In this document: piece by piece, positions 9,008 through 16,576 of the stretch
How the letters are laid out: each line of letters opens with the position of its first letter
How positions within the stretch are numbered: the stretch's first letter is position 1
Assembly: GCF_027533625.1 (NCBI RefSeq)
Contig: NZ_JAQAGZ010000012.1
Span: 124,001-188,000, forward strand
Direction: 5' to 3'
DNA from: Paenibacillus gyeongsangnamensis
GTDB lineage: Bacteria > Bacillota > Bacilli > Paenibacillales > NBRC-103111
DNA: 64,000 bases
Notes under the pieces: model-generated
The model's database searches: none
What the model saw: the letters and a program-made list of their open reading frames with translations, nothing else
Told to the model about the DNA's origin: nothing
Position numbers and translations under genes: made by a program

Positions 9008-9109
9008 TAGATTATCCCCTTTTAAAATTTTCGAATCCCGGACTTGTACAAGAGCTTCCTTTTGAGCTATACTTTTTCTCCACTTCCATAGAACGGGAGG
9101 CAACCTTTT

Positions 9110-10093
9110 ATGAGCATTCAGCAAATTTTTGCAAAAGGACAGCCGATTTGGGAGTCGCTTTATCGGCTTGAGATCCGCCCGGAGCCCTTCGAGTCCGAAT
9201 TGTTCCAAAGCGCTCCGCTCCGCAGGCTGAAGCATTTGCATCATTTCGGCGCCGGCGCATTTATCAGCCCGGTCCGTCACTCGCGCTTCGAGCATACCGT
9301 CGGCGTCTGGGCGCTGGCGAAGCACTTTTTTCCGCAATGGCTGGAGCTGCATGCCGCTGCGATACTGCATGATATAGGCCATTTGCCCTTCTCGCATTCC
9401 ATCGAACGCTCGCTTGGGCTGGATCATCACGCAGTAACGGAGCAAGCGATTCTTGGCGAACCGATCGCTTCGATCCTGCGCCGGCACGGCTTATCGGAGC
9501 AGCGGACGGTCGACCTGCTTAATCAGGATTCCCCTCTGACGCATCGTTCGGACCTTATCGGGATCGATCATCTCGACAGCTTTCTTCGGGATACGCAGGC
9601 AGCGGGCAAGAACTCGCTCGATCCGGCCGAGCTGGTGCGGCGGCTCCGTTTCCGGGATCATTACGCGGAGACCGATGAGGAGACGGCCATGCACTTGCTG
9701 AATGCGGTAGCAGGCGACAACCTGATCTTCCTCAGCCCCTATTTTCTTGCAGCCGATGCACTGCTCGGGCAAGCTTCCGCTGTCCATCTGGACGCCCATC
9801 CCGAGCTGCGTGTCCATATCCCGTCTATGACGGATTATCAGCTGACGGTTCAGCTGGAAAACAGCCCATCGGCCGCCGTCCGCGACATGATGCGGGTGCT
9901 GCTGTATGAGCCGCACCGGATCGTTCCTTGCGGGGATGAGGTCCCGGATGCGCTGCGTGCCGACATTCGCAAGGTCTATATGAAGCAGCCGCTGGTCGGA
10001 GGCGTGCCGATCCGGGAGTTGAATCCGGAGGCGCGGGCCCGGCTGGAGGAGCTGGAGGCATTGAAAGGCTCACATTATTTTCAAGTCATTTAA
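9110..10093 (+). CDS. HD-domain phosphohydrolase
   Basis: A 327-residue HD-superfamily metal-dependent hydrolase. The ligands are visible in order: RFEHTVG near residue 62, ILHDIGHLPFSH (the HD pair) near 83, a third His in the DHHAVTE segment, and IDHLD near 156. The overall pattern is like the dGTPase/SAMHD1-like branch (B. subtilis YwfO-type) rather than the GGDEF-linked HD-GYP branch, so a nucleotide or nucleotide-derived phosphate is the likely substrate; this is family inference. Start ATG 9110 follows GGGAGG with 11 bases spacing. It is divergent from the dead phosphatase and stands alone; no terminator is obvious in the 100 bases before the convergent gene at 10193. Confidence 0.88.
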   Translation: MSIQQIFAKGQPIWESLYRLEIRPEPFESELFQSAPLRRLKHLHHFGAGAFISPVRHSRFEHTVGVWALAKHFFPQWLELHAAAILHDIGHLPFSHSIERSLGLDHHAVTEQAILGEPIASILRRHGLSEQRTVDLLNQDSPLTHRSDLIGIDHLDSFLRDTQAAGKNSLDPAELVRRLRFRDHYAETDEETAMHLLNAVAGDNLIFLSPYFLAADALLGQASAVHLDAHPELRVHIPSMTDYQLTVQLENSPSAAVRDMMRVLLYEPHRIVPCGDEVPDALRADIRKVYMKQPLVGGVPIRELNPEARARLEELEALKGSHYFQVI

Positions 10094-10192
10094 ACGGGCT
10101 TTCCCGGTGTGGATCAACGTGCAGTAACAAGAAAAATCGGCCTCCTCGCCAAACCGCGAACAGGCCGATCATCAATACCATATGGACCTAAG

Positions 10193-10528
10193 CTACACAA
10201 AGCTCACCGGATCTGGCTGTTCCTCCTCAAACTGCTGAAGCAGCTGCTCAGCCTTCGCCAGATCCTTCTTATGCACCTCCAGCTTAACGCGTTCCCGGTT
10301 AGCGGCATCGACGGCCGAGGCGGCGGTGTGCACCGCTGCCATACCGGGGGAGGGCGAATCCGATTGGAGCCTGCACTTCACTTGATTCGACTTCAGATAG
10401 GCATACCTCGCCTCCAGCTCTTCGGCTTGGGGGCCCGCTCCCGACTTCAGCGTACGCCACCCGGCGCTTCGGCGATACATCAGGTAGATGATTCCGGCAA
10501 CAACGAGCAGCAAAGCCAAACCTCCCAT
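10193..10528 (-). CDS. Small membrane-anchored protein with a DUF2007-like tail
   Basis: A 111-residue protein with one N-terminal transmembrane helix (GGLALLLVVAGIIYLMY, residues 2-18), a short basic loop, and a soluble domain. The soluble part reads LEARYAYLKSNQVKCRLQ then ERVKLEVHKKDLAKAEQLL, the 'residue stretch - V.VHK.DL..A..LL' layout of DUF2007 (a GlnB-like fold proposed to bind small molecules); this match is by eye and tentative. ATG 10528 is chosen because GGAGGTG lies 6-8 bases upstream; an upstream TTG at 10537 overlaps that site. Convergent with the HD gene. Confidence 0.7.
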   Translation of the reverse strand: MGGLALLLVVAGIIYLMYRRSAGWRTLKSGAGPQAEELEARYAYLKSNQVKCRLQSDSPSPGMAAVHTAASAVDAANRERVKLEVHKKDLAKAEQLLQQFEEEQPDPVSFV

Positions 10529-10734
10529 GGACAACACCTCCAGAGATGATCGGTTTCCACTCCACTATGCTTTCTGCAGGAAAGCTTCTGTTTCCTAATG
10601 ATTACCCCGTGAAGCGGGCAGTGAACCATTTTTGGCGGAACTTGGAGGAAAAATATGGTGCAATCCCCGGAAAGCGGCTGTCCTGCTCCGAACCGTCTAG
10701 TGAATCCTGATTCCATATCAAGGGAGTGATGATC

Positions 10735-11420
10735 ATGAAACGCATCACGAAGGAACAGGCGGCTTATGGACAAGAACGGGGACCGGAGCATCACGGCAGC
10801 GAAGAACAAGGGGCTGGGCAGCCGCAGGAAAGGGCGGAAAGGGCTTATCCGTATGAGACTGCGAAGGAAGAACCTTATGCGATGGAGGGAATGCAGGAAG
10901 CTGGCCAAGCCTTGAATCCTTGCCCGGCTCCCGGAACGCCACCGCAGGCAGCATCGAAGCCGATGTTCGTTCAGAGCGCGGTGGCGGTCTACTATGACGC
11001 CTCGGGAAAACCTCATGTGCAGGCCGGGCGCCTTCACCGGGGCAGCCGGTTTATTATGCGGTTTACCCGCCACAGGCCGCCGAATATCCCCAGCACCTGA
11101 CGCAGCAGGAGGCGGAAGAGGCGGCGGACCGGGCTGAACGGCGCGGGCGGCGGCAAGAGCATGGATCGTGGCAAAACCGGGGCCGGGTATGGCTGCCGGC
11201 GACCGTGCTTGCCGTCGTTTTTTTATTCATCGGGATTGCGATGCTTGCCGGGCAAATCGGTGGCGTCGACCACTCCCTGCAGCAGCAGACCGGGGTGCTT
11301 CGAGAGCAGAACGGCATTCTTGCTTCCATCCGGGATCATCTCGTTCAGCTGATCTTCGGTGTGAACCGGATTGCGGATGCGGTCCGCAGCGCAGTCGCCG
11401 ATCTGATGGCGCAGATGTAG
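10735..11420 (+). pseudogene. Hypothetical single-pass membrane protein, split by a frameshift
   Basis: The first frame starts at ATG 10735 behind AGGGAG and gives about 95 polar residues (Gln/Glu/Pro-rich, ending AVAVYYDASGKPHVQAG). The true continuation lies in another frame: PSPGQPVYYAVYPPQAAEYP, then an acidic-basic helix, a transmembrane helix (TVLAVVFLFIGIAMLAG) and a coiled-coil tail (SLQQQTGVLREQNGILA) ending at TAG 11420. One added G at the GGG of 11026-11028 joins both into 228 codons with a smooth sequence. As written, the first frame stops at 11100 and the second has no good start. Whole, it would be a disordered cytosolic region plus membrane anchor plus external coiled coil; family unknown. 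May be a sequencing error. Confidence 0.65.
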
Positions 11421-11453
11421 CAGCTAAGCCATCGTTCCTTTTACGGCAAAGAG

Positions 11454-11477
11454 GCGGCCGGCAATCATGCCGGCCGC
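11454..11477. other. Perfect 10-bp stem-loop
   Basis: GCGGCCGGCA / TGCCGGCCGC with loop ATCA. It lies 33 bases after the stop of the split membrane gene; there is no T tract on either side, so it is either a Rho-independent terminator lacking its U run or an RNA end-stabilising structure. Confidence 0.5.
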
Positions 11478-11542
11478 TGCTGCGGGAAGAGCCGAAGGCG
11501 CAAGCTCCCCCTGGTCTGGTATAAAGGTCGGATACGCCTTGA

Positions 11543-11571
11543 TTGACAGCTGCGATTTGATAAGCTACCAT
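11543..11571 (+). promoter_or_regulatory. Sigma-A-type promoter of the ArsR gene
   Basis: TTGACA (11543-11548), 17-base spacer, TACCAT (11566-11571). It lies 93 bases upstream of the ArsR start. Confidence 0.6.
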
Positions 11572-11663
11572 GGGAATCATTCAAAAAGTCGAAAAGTTTG
11601 AACCTACCGACATTTCCAGCCGGCATAGCCGGCAGGCAACGAACCATGGGGAGGCTAGTCAAG

Positions 11664-11993
11664 ATGGGAAAACAAGCTATGGAAACCTTCCGCTCCTGTA
11701 TTCCGCTGTTTCAGGCGATGATGGACCCGGCCCGGCAGGATATTATATTGCTGCTCGCCGAGAAGGAACCGTTAACGGTGAATGAAATCGCCGAGCATTC
11801 CCCGTTGTCCCGTCCCGCGGTCTCGCATCACTTGAAGATTCTTCGGGACAACCGGCTGGTGCATACCGAGCATAAAGGGACGCAGCGGGTTTATTCGCTT
11901 GCGCTGCACGATGCTGTTCACCGGATGAAGGAGCTCATTGCGGTGGTGGAGGCCACTTGCGACCTCGGGGAGCCGGGGAACGGGAAGAGTTGA
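11664..11993 (+). CDS. ArsR-family transcriptional repressor
   Basis: A 109-residue winged-helix regulator: DPARQDIILLLAEKEPLTVN, then EIAEHSPLSRPAVSHHLKIL (recognition helix) and the beta wing (LVHTEHKGTQRVYSL). ATG 11664 follows GGGAGG by 9 bases; the longer frame from 11598 lacks a site. The classical metal-binding Cys motif (ELCVCDL) is absent from the recognition helix, so it may sense something other than arsenic or a heavy metal through the helix. The gene is an orphan here: no transporter or methyltransferase is next to it. It may autoregulate from the promoter at 11543. Confidence 0.88.
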   Translation: MGKQAMETFRSCIPLFQAMMDPARQDIILLLAEKEPLTVNEIAEHSPLSRPAVSHHLKILRDNRLVHTEHKGTQRVYSLALHDAVHRMKELIAVVEATCDLGEPGNGKS

Positions 11994-12080
11994 CGTCCCG
12001 GCCCACGGGTTTGATTCGTTAACGGAGGAGGATAATACCGCGGCTGCCTGCCTTGCGTTATTCCGGCAGTTGCTGCGGTT

Positions 12081-12608
12081 TCATTCTTCGCTTTCATCGC
12101 TCCGGTTGTGGCTGCGGTTCCCACCGCTTACGTTGCTCCGTTGGGCGCTGCGGTTCCCTTTGCTTACGTTACTCCGTTGGGCGCTGCGGTTCCCTTTGCT
12201 TACGTTGCTCCGTTGGGCGCTGCGGTTCCCTTTGCTTACGTTACTCCGTTGGGCGCTGCGGTTCCCTTTGCTTACGTTGCTCCGTTGGGCGCTGCGGTTC
12301 CCTTTGCTTACGTTACTCCGTTGGGCGCTGCGGTTCCCTTTGCTGACGTTGCTCCGTTGGCCGCTGCGGTTCCCTTTGCTGACGTTGCTCCGTTGGCCGC
12401 TGCGGTTCCCTTTGCTGACGTTACTCCGTTGGCCACTGCGGTTCCCTTTGCTGACGTTGCTCCGTTGGCCGCTGCGATTCCCTTTGCTGACGTTACTCCG
12501 TTGGCTACTGCGGTTCCCACCGCTGACGTTGCTCCGTTGGCCGCTGCGGTTCCCACCGCTTACATTGTTTCGGTTACTTCGATTACCCGAACTTCTGCCA
12601 AGAGGCAT
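12081..12608 (-). CDS. Asn/Arg/Ser-rich repeat protein, probably a spore coat component
   Basis: A 175-residue low-complexity basic protein made mostly of a 12-residue unit, GNRSGQRSNVSK, repeated about 12 times, with a short unique head (MPLGRSSGNRSNRN) and an acidic tail (RSDESEE). Codon-level conservation of the repeats opens frames on both strands, but the minus frame is supported by ATG 12608 with AAAGGA upstream and a sigma-K-like promoter at 12638-12664. Hydrophilic repeat proteins under sigma-K are typical of outer coat proteins such as CotG or CotB tails; that parallel is inference. No cysteine or aromatic residues in the repeats. Conflicting plus-strand frames (12108 and 11938) have Leu/Pro/Ala repeats and no start signals. 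Confidence 0.6.
   Translation of the reverse strand: MPLGRSSGNRSNRNNVSGGNRSGQRSNVSGGNRSSQRSNVSKGNRSGQRSNVSKGNRSGQRSNVSKGNRSGQRSNVSKGNRSGQRSNVSKGNRSAQRSNVSKGNRSAQRSNVSKGNRSAQRSNVSKGNRSAQRSNVSKGNRSAQRSNVSKGNRSAQRSNVSGGNRSHNRSDESEE
12114..12581. repeat. 36-bp tandem repeat, about 13 units
   Basis: Units begin GCGGTTCCC and have a period of exactly 36 bp. Units 1-6 alternate GTTGCTCC and GTTACTCC, which gives a 72-bp higher-order period and suggests duplication in pairs; units 7-12 carry GACG instead of TACG and GGCC instead of GGGC. The last unit (from 12546) is degenerate. Copy number is likely to vary between strains. Confidence 0.95.
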
Positions 12609-12637
12609 ACTTATCACATCCTTTTTTTGAGATAGTT

Positions 12638-12664
12638 TAATCTATGAAAAAAGGATAATATTGT
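12638..12664 (-). promoter_or_regulatory. Sigma-K-like promoter of the repeat protein gene
   Basis: On the minus strand: AC (12664-12663), 16-base spacer, CATAGATTA (12646-12638), a full match to the sigma-K -10 consensus CATAnnnTA with the short AC -35. It lies about 30 bases upstream of ATG 12608. The motif is short, so chance occurrence is possible. Confidence 0.5.
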
Positions 12665-12781
12665 CTGAGTCATTTTATAGAGTAGAATCAACCATTTTTT
12701 TCTTTAATAAAATCCGTGGTTTGTTATAGGCAAACGGTATGCCGGGACACTTCTGAATTTCGGCGCCTTGCCAAAACTAAA

Positions 12782-12811
12782 AAGCCGTCATGCATGTTAG
12801 CATAACGGCTT
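12782..12811 (-). terminator. Intrinsic terminator of the iron-uptake operon
   Basis: AAGCCGT (12782-12788) with ACGGCTT (12805-12811) and an inner ATGC/GCAT pairing; minus-strand tail TTTTTAGTTTT. It lies 22 bases after the lipoprotein stop codon. Confidence 0.82.
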
Positions 12812-12833
12812 CTTCGTTTAAATCGAATAATAC

Positions 12834-13571
12834 TTATTTAAGTCCTTGAATAAGTTCATTTAGCGCTTGTGTTAAGCCATCATTCAATTGAGCCAAAACC
12901 TGCTTATCGATCGGACTCTTTTGCGATCCGGCTACTTCCGGGTTCAAGCTCTTCTCAATTTTTTCATACAATTCGGCACTGCGCGGCGGTACGCCATCTT
13001 CGAATGTTTTCCAAACTTCCTCCAGCTTCGGAGCCAGTTCCTTTATTTTAGCGTCATTGCCCGCTGCAATTTCCTTTTTAATTTCACCGGTCGTTGCAAG
13101 CATTTGGTTAGCTCCCGCTTTCACTTGATCTACGGGAATGAGCTTTGCAGAAAGATCAAATAAGGTTTGGATCAGTTGGTTATCAATTTTTAAGATCGCG
13201 TCTTTATCTATTTTGGCCGCTTTCGATGCCGATACGGCCGGGTTCAAGCTTTTCTCAACCTGCTCATAAAGATCAGGGTATTTCGCTTTGACCCCATCCT
13301 CAAAAGTAGACCATGTCTCTTCAAGCTTAGGTCCGACTTCTTTTACTTTAGCCTCATCCCCGGCGGTCGCAGCTTTTCTCAGCTGCTTTGCGGTTGAAAG
13401 CAGTTTTGCCGTTCCGTCCTTGACTGAAACTTCAGGAGCCTTCGCTGCCGTTTTTCCCTCCGCTGCCGCAGGGGCTGCGTTTCCTTCAGGCTTTTTTGCA
13501 GTGCCGCAGGCCGAAAGTAAGGATGCCGAAAGTGTTAAGACGATGAAAGATATCATAAGCTGCTTTTTCAT
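12834..13571 (-). CDS. Lipoprotein with two EfeO-like modules, FTR1 partner
   Basis: A 245-residue lipoprotein: signal peptide MKKQLMISFIVLTLSASL then lipobox LLSAC, an Ala/Pro/Glu linker, and two tandem ~85-residue helical modules. Each has the signature W.TFEDGV.....LYE..EKSLNP (first near residue 90, second near 180). The same signature (W.DVED.V.....Y.DIE) occurs twice in the extracellular N-terminus of the permease encoded just upstream, so the two proteins share a domain and probably a ligand. By analogy with EfeO/EfeM-type partners of FTR1 permeases it should bind ferric iron at the cell surface and pass it on; acidic residues in the modules fit this. ATG 13571 lies 7 bases behind GGAGG and 28 bases after the permease stop: same operon. 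G+C is lower than in the flanking genes. Confidence 0.82.
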   Translation of the reverse strand: MKKQLMISFIVLTLSASLLSACGTAKKPEGNAAPAAAEGKTAAKAPEVSVKDGTAKLLSTAKQLRKAATAGDEAKVKEVGPKLEETWSTFEDGVKAKYPDLYEQVEKSLNPAVSASKAAKIDKDAILKIDNQLIQTLFDLSAKLIPVDQVKAGANQMLATTGEIKKEIAAGNDAKIKELAPKLEEVWKTFEDGVPPRSAELYEKIEKSLNPEVAGSQKSPIDKQVLAQLNDGLTQALNELIQGLK

Positions 13572-13599
13572 GTTCATTCCTCCAAAAGGGTTTATTATA

Positions 13600-15066
13600 T
13601 TATTGAGCAACAGAAGCGCTTTGCCGGATTTTTCGTTTTTCCCACACCACAACAAGGATAGCGGCGACGACGATCAAGATTTGGGGTATTGCGCTTTGCC
13701 AAGAAGGGAAAAAGGCAAGGAAACCGATGCTCGGCAGATGCGGGCTATTCGTCGTTGGGATCGCGCCGGCCAGCTGCAGGCTATTAATGCCCAGTCCGGT
13801 AAACTTAATGCATAAGTACAGTACAATTAAACTCGATACAAGGAAGAACGGGCGGATCGGCAGCTTAGCCCCGATATACAGCATGATAAAGCCAACGACG
13901 ACTAAAACCCCGAAGCCCACCAAAATGCCAAGCAGCAACTGCTGAACGCTGATTTGATTCACCATACCGATGATAAATAATACCGTTTCCGTTCCTTCCC
14001 GGAATACGGCTAAGAAGGTTAGCACTCCAAGGGACACGATATTGCCTGTGCTTACTGCCGTTTGCGTTTTTTCTTTAATATATTGGTTCCATTGTTTAAC
14101 GTTAGATTTGCTATGGAGCCAGTAACTCATATAGAGGAGCATGGCCGCGGCAAATACGCCGGTCCAGCCGCCGATCAAGAAATTGTTGTTCCCAAAAGCT
14201 CCTGAGGAGAAAATAAATTTAACGATCACAGCGAGAGCCGCACTAACCAGAAGTCCTGCGATAACGCCGCTCCAAATCCACGTCTTCCCTTTTTGATCCT
14301 TCGATTTCTTAACAAAGGCAAGCAGGGCGCCTACGACAAGAAGTGCTTCCAATCCTTCGCGAATCGGAATCATGGCCGCATCCCACAAGGTATAGCTTGA
14401 TTTTTGAGCTAAAGGGGTCAGGTAGGCAATCATTTTGTCTACTAATTTTGCGGCGTCGTCATATTTTTGACCTGTGATCATCGCATTAACAACGACCATA
14501 TCACGTTCGGAATCGCTGTAAACCGTAGCGGATTGAGCGACGACGTTGCCTTCAACGCTGAGCCAGCTCTCCCTTACTTTGCCGATCGCCTTAACCGACT
14601 CCGCTTGGTCGTGCTTTTGGGCTGCGTTTTTGGTTTGCTCCAGAAGGGTGATAAAGTCGGAGAGCGTGATATTCTCTTCTTTACCACTTGAAACATTGGC
14701 GTACTGCCCGTTTGTATACCGGATCAGCACCTGCTGCAAGCTATCTAGCGCAGAGAGTATGTCCTCTTGTTTATTGATCATAAATGCATACTCGACTTGC
14801 CCCATCTGAGTCTCAATATCCTTGTAGGCCGCTTTGGAGTCCGTCTTTACGCTATCTTCCACATCCATCCATGTATCGTGGAATTGATCGTAGCTTTGTT
14901 TTGCTTTGTTCAAATCCTGCTTTGCCAAGTCGATCGTTTGGCTAATTTTGCCCTTGGCTTGATTCATGTTCTCTATGCCTTGGCTCGCCGCCCCAGCGGT
15001 CAAAGGCATAAGCAGCATGATGAAAAGCAGCGGAAGCAACAGAGAGGCTGAAGCTAATTTTCGCAT
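13600..15066 (-). CDS. FTR1-family high-affinity iron permease
   Basis: A 488-residue membrane permease of the FTR1/EfeU type. It has a signal peptide, a roughly 215-residue extracellular N-terminal region containing two copies of the helical W...VE...Y..IE module, then seven predicted transmembrane helices. Both iron-binding REXXE motifs are present: IREGLEALLVV at the start of the membrane part and FREGTETVLFI later. It imports Fe(III), usually after oxidation of Fe(II). No EfeB-type peroxidase or multicopper oxidase is nearby; the partner is the lipoprotein downstream. ATG 15066 follows GAGGG by 8 bases. Two 7-1-7 palindromes directly upstream indicate Fur control. AT-richer than the surrounding DNA. 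Confidence 0.93.
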   Translation of the reverse strand: MRKLASASLLLPLLFIMLLMPLTAGAASQGIENMNQAKGKISQTIDLAKQDLNKAKQSYDQFHDTWMDVEDSVKTDSKAAYKDIETQMGQVEYAFMINKQEDILSALDSLQQVLIRYTNGQYANVSSGKEENITLSDFITLLEQTKNAAQKHDQAESVKAIGKVRESWLSVEGNVVAQSATVYSDSERDMVVVNAMITGQKYDDAAKLVDKMIAYLTPLAQKSSYTLWDAAMIPIREGLEALLVVGALLAFVKKSKDQKGKTWIWSGVIAGLLVSAALAVIVKFIFSSGAFGNNNFLIGGWTGVFAAAMLLYMSYWLHSKSNVKQWNQYIKEKTQTAVSTGNIVSLGVLTFLAVFREGTETVLFIIGMVNQISVQQLLLGILVGFGVLVVVGFIMLYIGAKLPIRPFFLVSSLIVLYLCIKFTGLGINSLQLAGAIPTTNSPHLPSIGFLAFFPSWQSAIPQILIVVAAILVVVWEKRKIRQSASVAQ

Positions 15067-15098
15067 GAACGCGTCCCTCTTTCTTTGTTATTACAATT

Positions 15099-15113
15099 TG
15101 AGAATGATTATCA
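15099..15113. promoter_or_regulatory. Fur box upstream of the iron permease
   Basis: TGAGAATGATTATCA matches the Bacillus Fur 7-1-7 consensus TGATAATNATTATCA with one mismatch, and lies 33 bases before the permease start codon. It implies repression by iron-loaded Fur. Confidence 0.85.
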
Positions 15114-15137
15114 TTATAAATCCTTGTTTAGTTTACT

Positions 15138-15152
15138 TGAGAACGGTTCTCA
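15138..15152. promoter_or_regulatory. Second 7-1-7 palindrome, Fur-family operator candidate
   Basis: TGAGAACGGTTCTCA is a perfect 7-1-7 inverted repeat centred 39 bp from the centre of the Fur box. Its half site TGAGAAC shares TGAGAA with the first box, so it is either a lower-affinity second Fur site or a site for another Fur-family protein (Zur, PerR, Mur). Confidence 0.6.
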
Positions 15153-15406
15153 GGTCAATCGTTTTTTTGGCTTTTTAATTGTTAATGTTTCATGAATAAT
15201 TGTAATTGCTATTAAATAAGAATTAGTCGATAAAAGGGGACGCTGCTGAATCGACTAAATGAACGCGCTGAACTCCGCTTGGAGCCGGTTCCTTTATTCC
15301 CGCATAGTGATGCCTATCCGTACAAGGCGTCAATCAGGTCTGGATTATTAACAATTTGCCGATAAAATAAAGTATATGGCTTGCAACTTAGCAAAGTGGT
15401 GAGAAG

Positions 15407-16255
15407 ATGATTTCAATTGGACTTGCCGGTTGGGGAGACCATGATGAGTTATATAAGACCGGAGTTAAACCGCAAGATAAGCTTAATGAATATAACGAAT
15501 ATTTCCAAGTTGTTGAAGTGGACAGCTCTTATTATGCGATTCATAAGGCTGATTTGTATCAACGCTGGGTAACCGAAACTTCAAGTCATTTCTCATTCTT
15601 GATAAAAGCTTACCAAGGCATGACAGGGCATACGCGTCAGACATTTTCTGAAGCTGAGACGGAATTGATGTTTCGAAGTTTTAAGGAGTCGGTCAAGCCT
15701 GTTCTGGATGCGGGAAAATTAAAGGCGGTTCTTTTCCAATACCCGCCATGGTTTGAATGCAATCGTAATAATGTAACATTATTGCGGGCAACGAAGAAAC
15801 GAATGGAGACGATTCCGGTAGCCCTCGAATTTCGCCATCAAAGCTGGTTCAGCCCGGAAATGCGGGAAAAGACATTATTATTTATGCGTGAAGAAGGTTG
15901 GATGCATAGCATTTGCGATGAGCCCCAGGTTTTTCCGGGCTCGGTTCCAACCATATTAAAACCGACGCATGAGGAGTTAACCGTGGTTCGGTTCCATGGC
16001 AGAAATACGGAAGGCTGGACTTCAAGCCGAACAAAAGATTGGAGAGAAGTACGATATCTTTATCGTTACAGTTATGGAGAATTACAAGAGTGGAGGGAGA
16101 AGCTCTTGAAGCTTGAAAAAGAAACCAAAGAGGTTTGTGTCATTTTCAATAATAACTCGGGTGGCGATGCCGCTTCTAACGCTTTGCAACTTATGGAACT
16201 ATTGAACTTGGAGTCCAAGCCGTTTCCTCCGCGACAAATGGATATGTTCGAGTGA
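15407..16255 (+). CDS. DUF72 (YecE-like) protein
   Basis: A 282-residue TIM-barrel protein of the DUF72/YecE family, recognised by ISIGLAGWGDHDELY at the N-terminus, the VEVDSSYYAI strand, FQYPPWFECN and the C-terminal VCVIFNNNSGGDAASNALQL. The family has structures but no settled biochemical role; a metal or sugar-phosphate ligand has been proposed. ATG 15407 follows GGTGAGAAG. The gene is clearly AT-richer and uses different codons from neighbours such as hrpB, like the adjacent iron operon, so this 12.6-16.3 kb block may have been acquired together. It stands alone; the terminator after it works best for the opposite strand. Confidence 0.92.
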   Translation: MISIGLAGWGDHDELYKTGVKPQDKLNEYNEYFQVVEVDSSYYAIHKADLYQRWVTETSSHFSFLIKAYQGMTGHTRQTFSEAETELMFRSFKESVKPVLDAGKLKAVLFQYPPWFECNRNNVTLLRATKKRMETIPVALEFRHQSWFSPEMREKTLLFMREEGWMHSICDEPQVFPGSVPTILKPTHEELTVVRFHGRNTEGWTSSRTKDWREVRYLYRYSYGELQEWREKLLKLEKETKEVCVIFNNNSGGDAASNALQLMELLNLESKPFPPRQMDMFE

Positions 16256-16343
16256 TTGATGCGGCTGCAGGCCCGAGAGTATCCCCATTTGGGTAATGGT
16301 TAACCCTCAAAGTATCCAAGTAAAGAGGCTAACCGGATCCAAC

Positions 16344-16368
16344 AAAAAAAGCACACTCAAGGTGTGCT
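16344..16368 (-). terminator. Intrinsic terminator of the TIR operon
   Basis: AGCACAC (16350-16356), loop TCAAG, GTGTGCT (16362-16368); minus-strand tail of seven T. It ends the TIR/small-gene unit; on the plus strand the tail TCTCTT may weakly terminate the DUF72 gene as well. Confidence 0.85.
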
Positions 16369-16402
16369 CTCTTCCGGAGATCTTTGATGATGAGGTTCAT
16401 CT

Positions 16403-16576
16403 TTAGGCAAACGCCGGCTTCTTGTAATTCGCTTTCCGTTCGAAAATGACGGTGCCTTCCACTTCTTTGCCGTCTTCGGTAATGGCGATAACCTTATTGC
16501 CTTCTTTCGAAGCGCCGGCTGCCGACATCAAAGGCCGAAGACGGTGTAATCCTTTGCTACGGGACGGTCTGTTCAT
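16403..16576 (-). CDS. 57-residue protein translationally coupled to the TIR gene
   Basis: Starts at ATG 16576, sharing one base with the TAA of the TIR gene (TAATG); the site GGAGGCGAT lies inside the last codons of the TIR gene. The product has a basic head (NRPSRSKGLHRLRP) and a short beta-rich tail (KVIAITEDGKEVEGTVIFE, then ANYKKPAFA). No signal peptide or membrane helix, and no family recognised. The tight coupling and the shared terminator say both proteins are made together; an antitoxin, inhibitor or accessory role is possible but unproven. A longer frame from 16720 is a shadow. Confidence 0.7.
   Translation of the reverse strand: MNRPSRSKGLHRLRPLMSAAGASKEGNKVIAITEDGKEVEGTVIFERKANYKKPAFA

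Noticed and set aside
12114..12581. CRISPR array
   Set aside because: The units are directly adjacent 36-bp repeats without spacers; differences between units are point changes, so this is a coding tandem repeat.
11938..12630. Plus-strand repeat frames (Leu/Arg-rich and Ala/Val/Pro-rich) over the 36-bp repeats
   Set aside because: Because the period is a multiple of three, several frames stay open on both strands. Only the minus frame has a start with a ribosome binding site and an upstream promoter.
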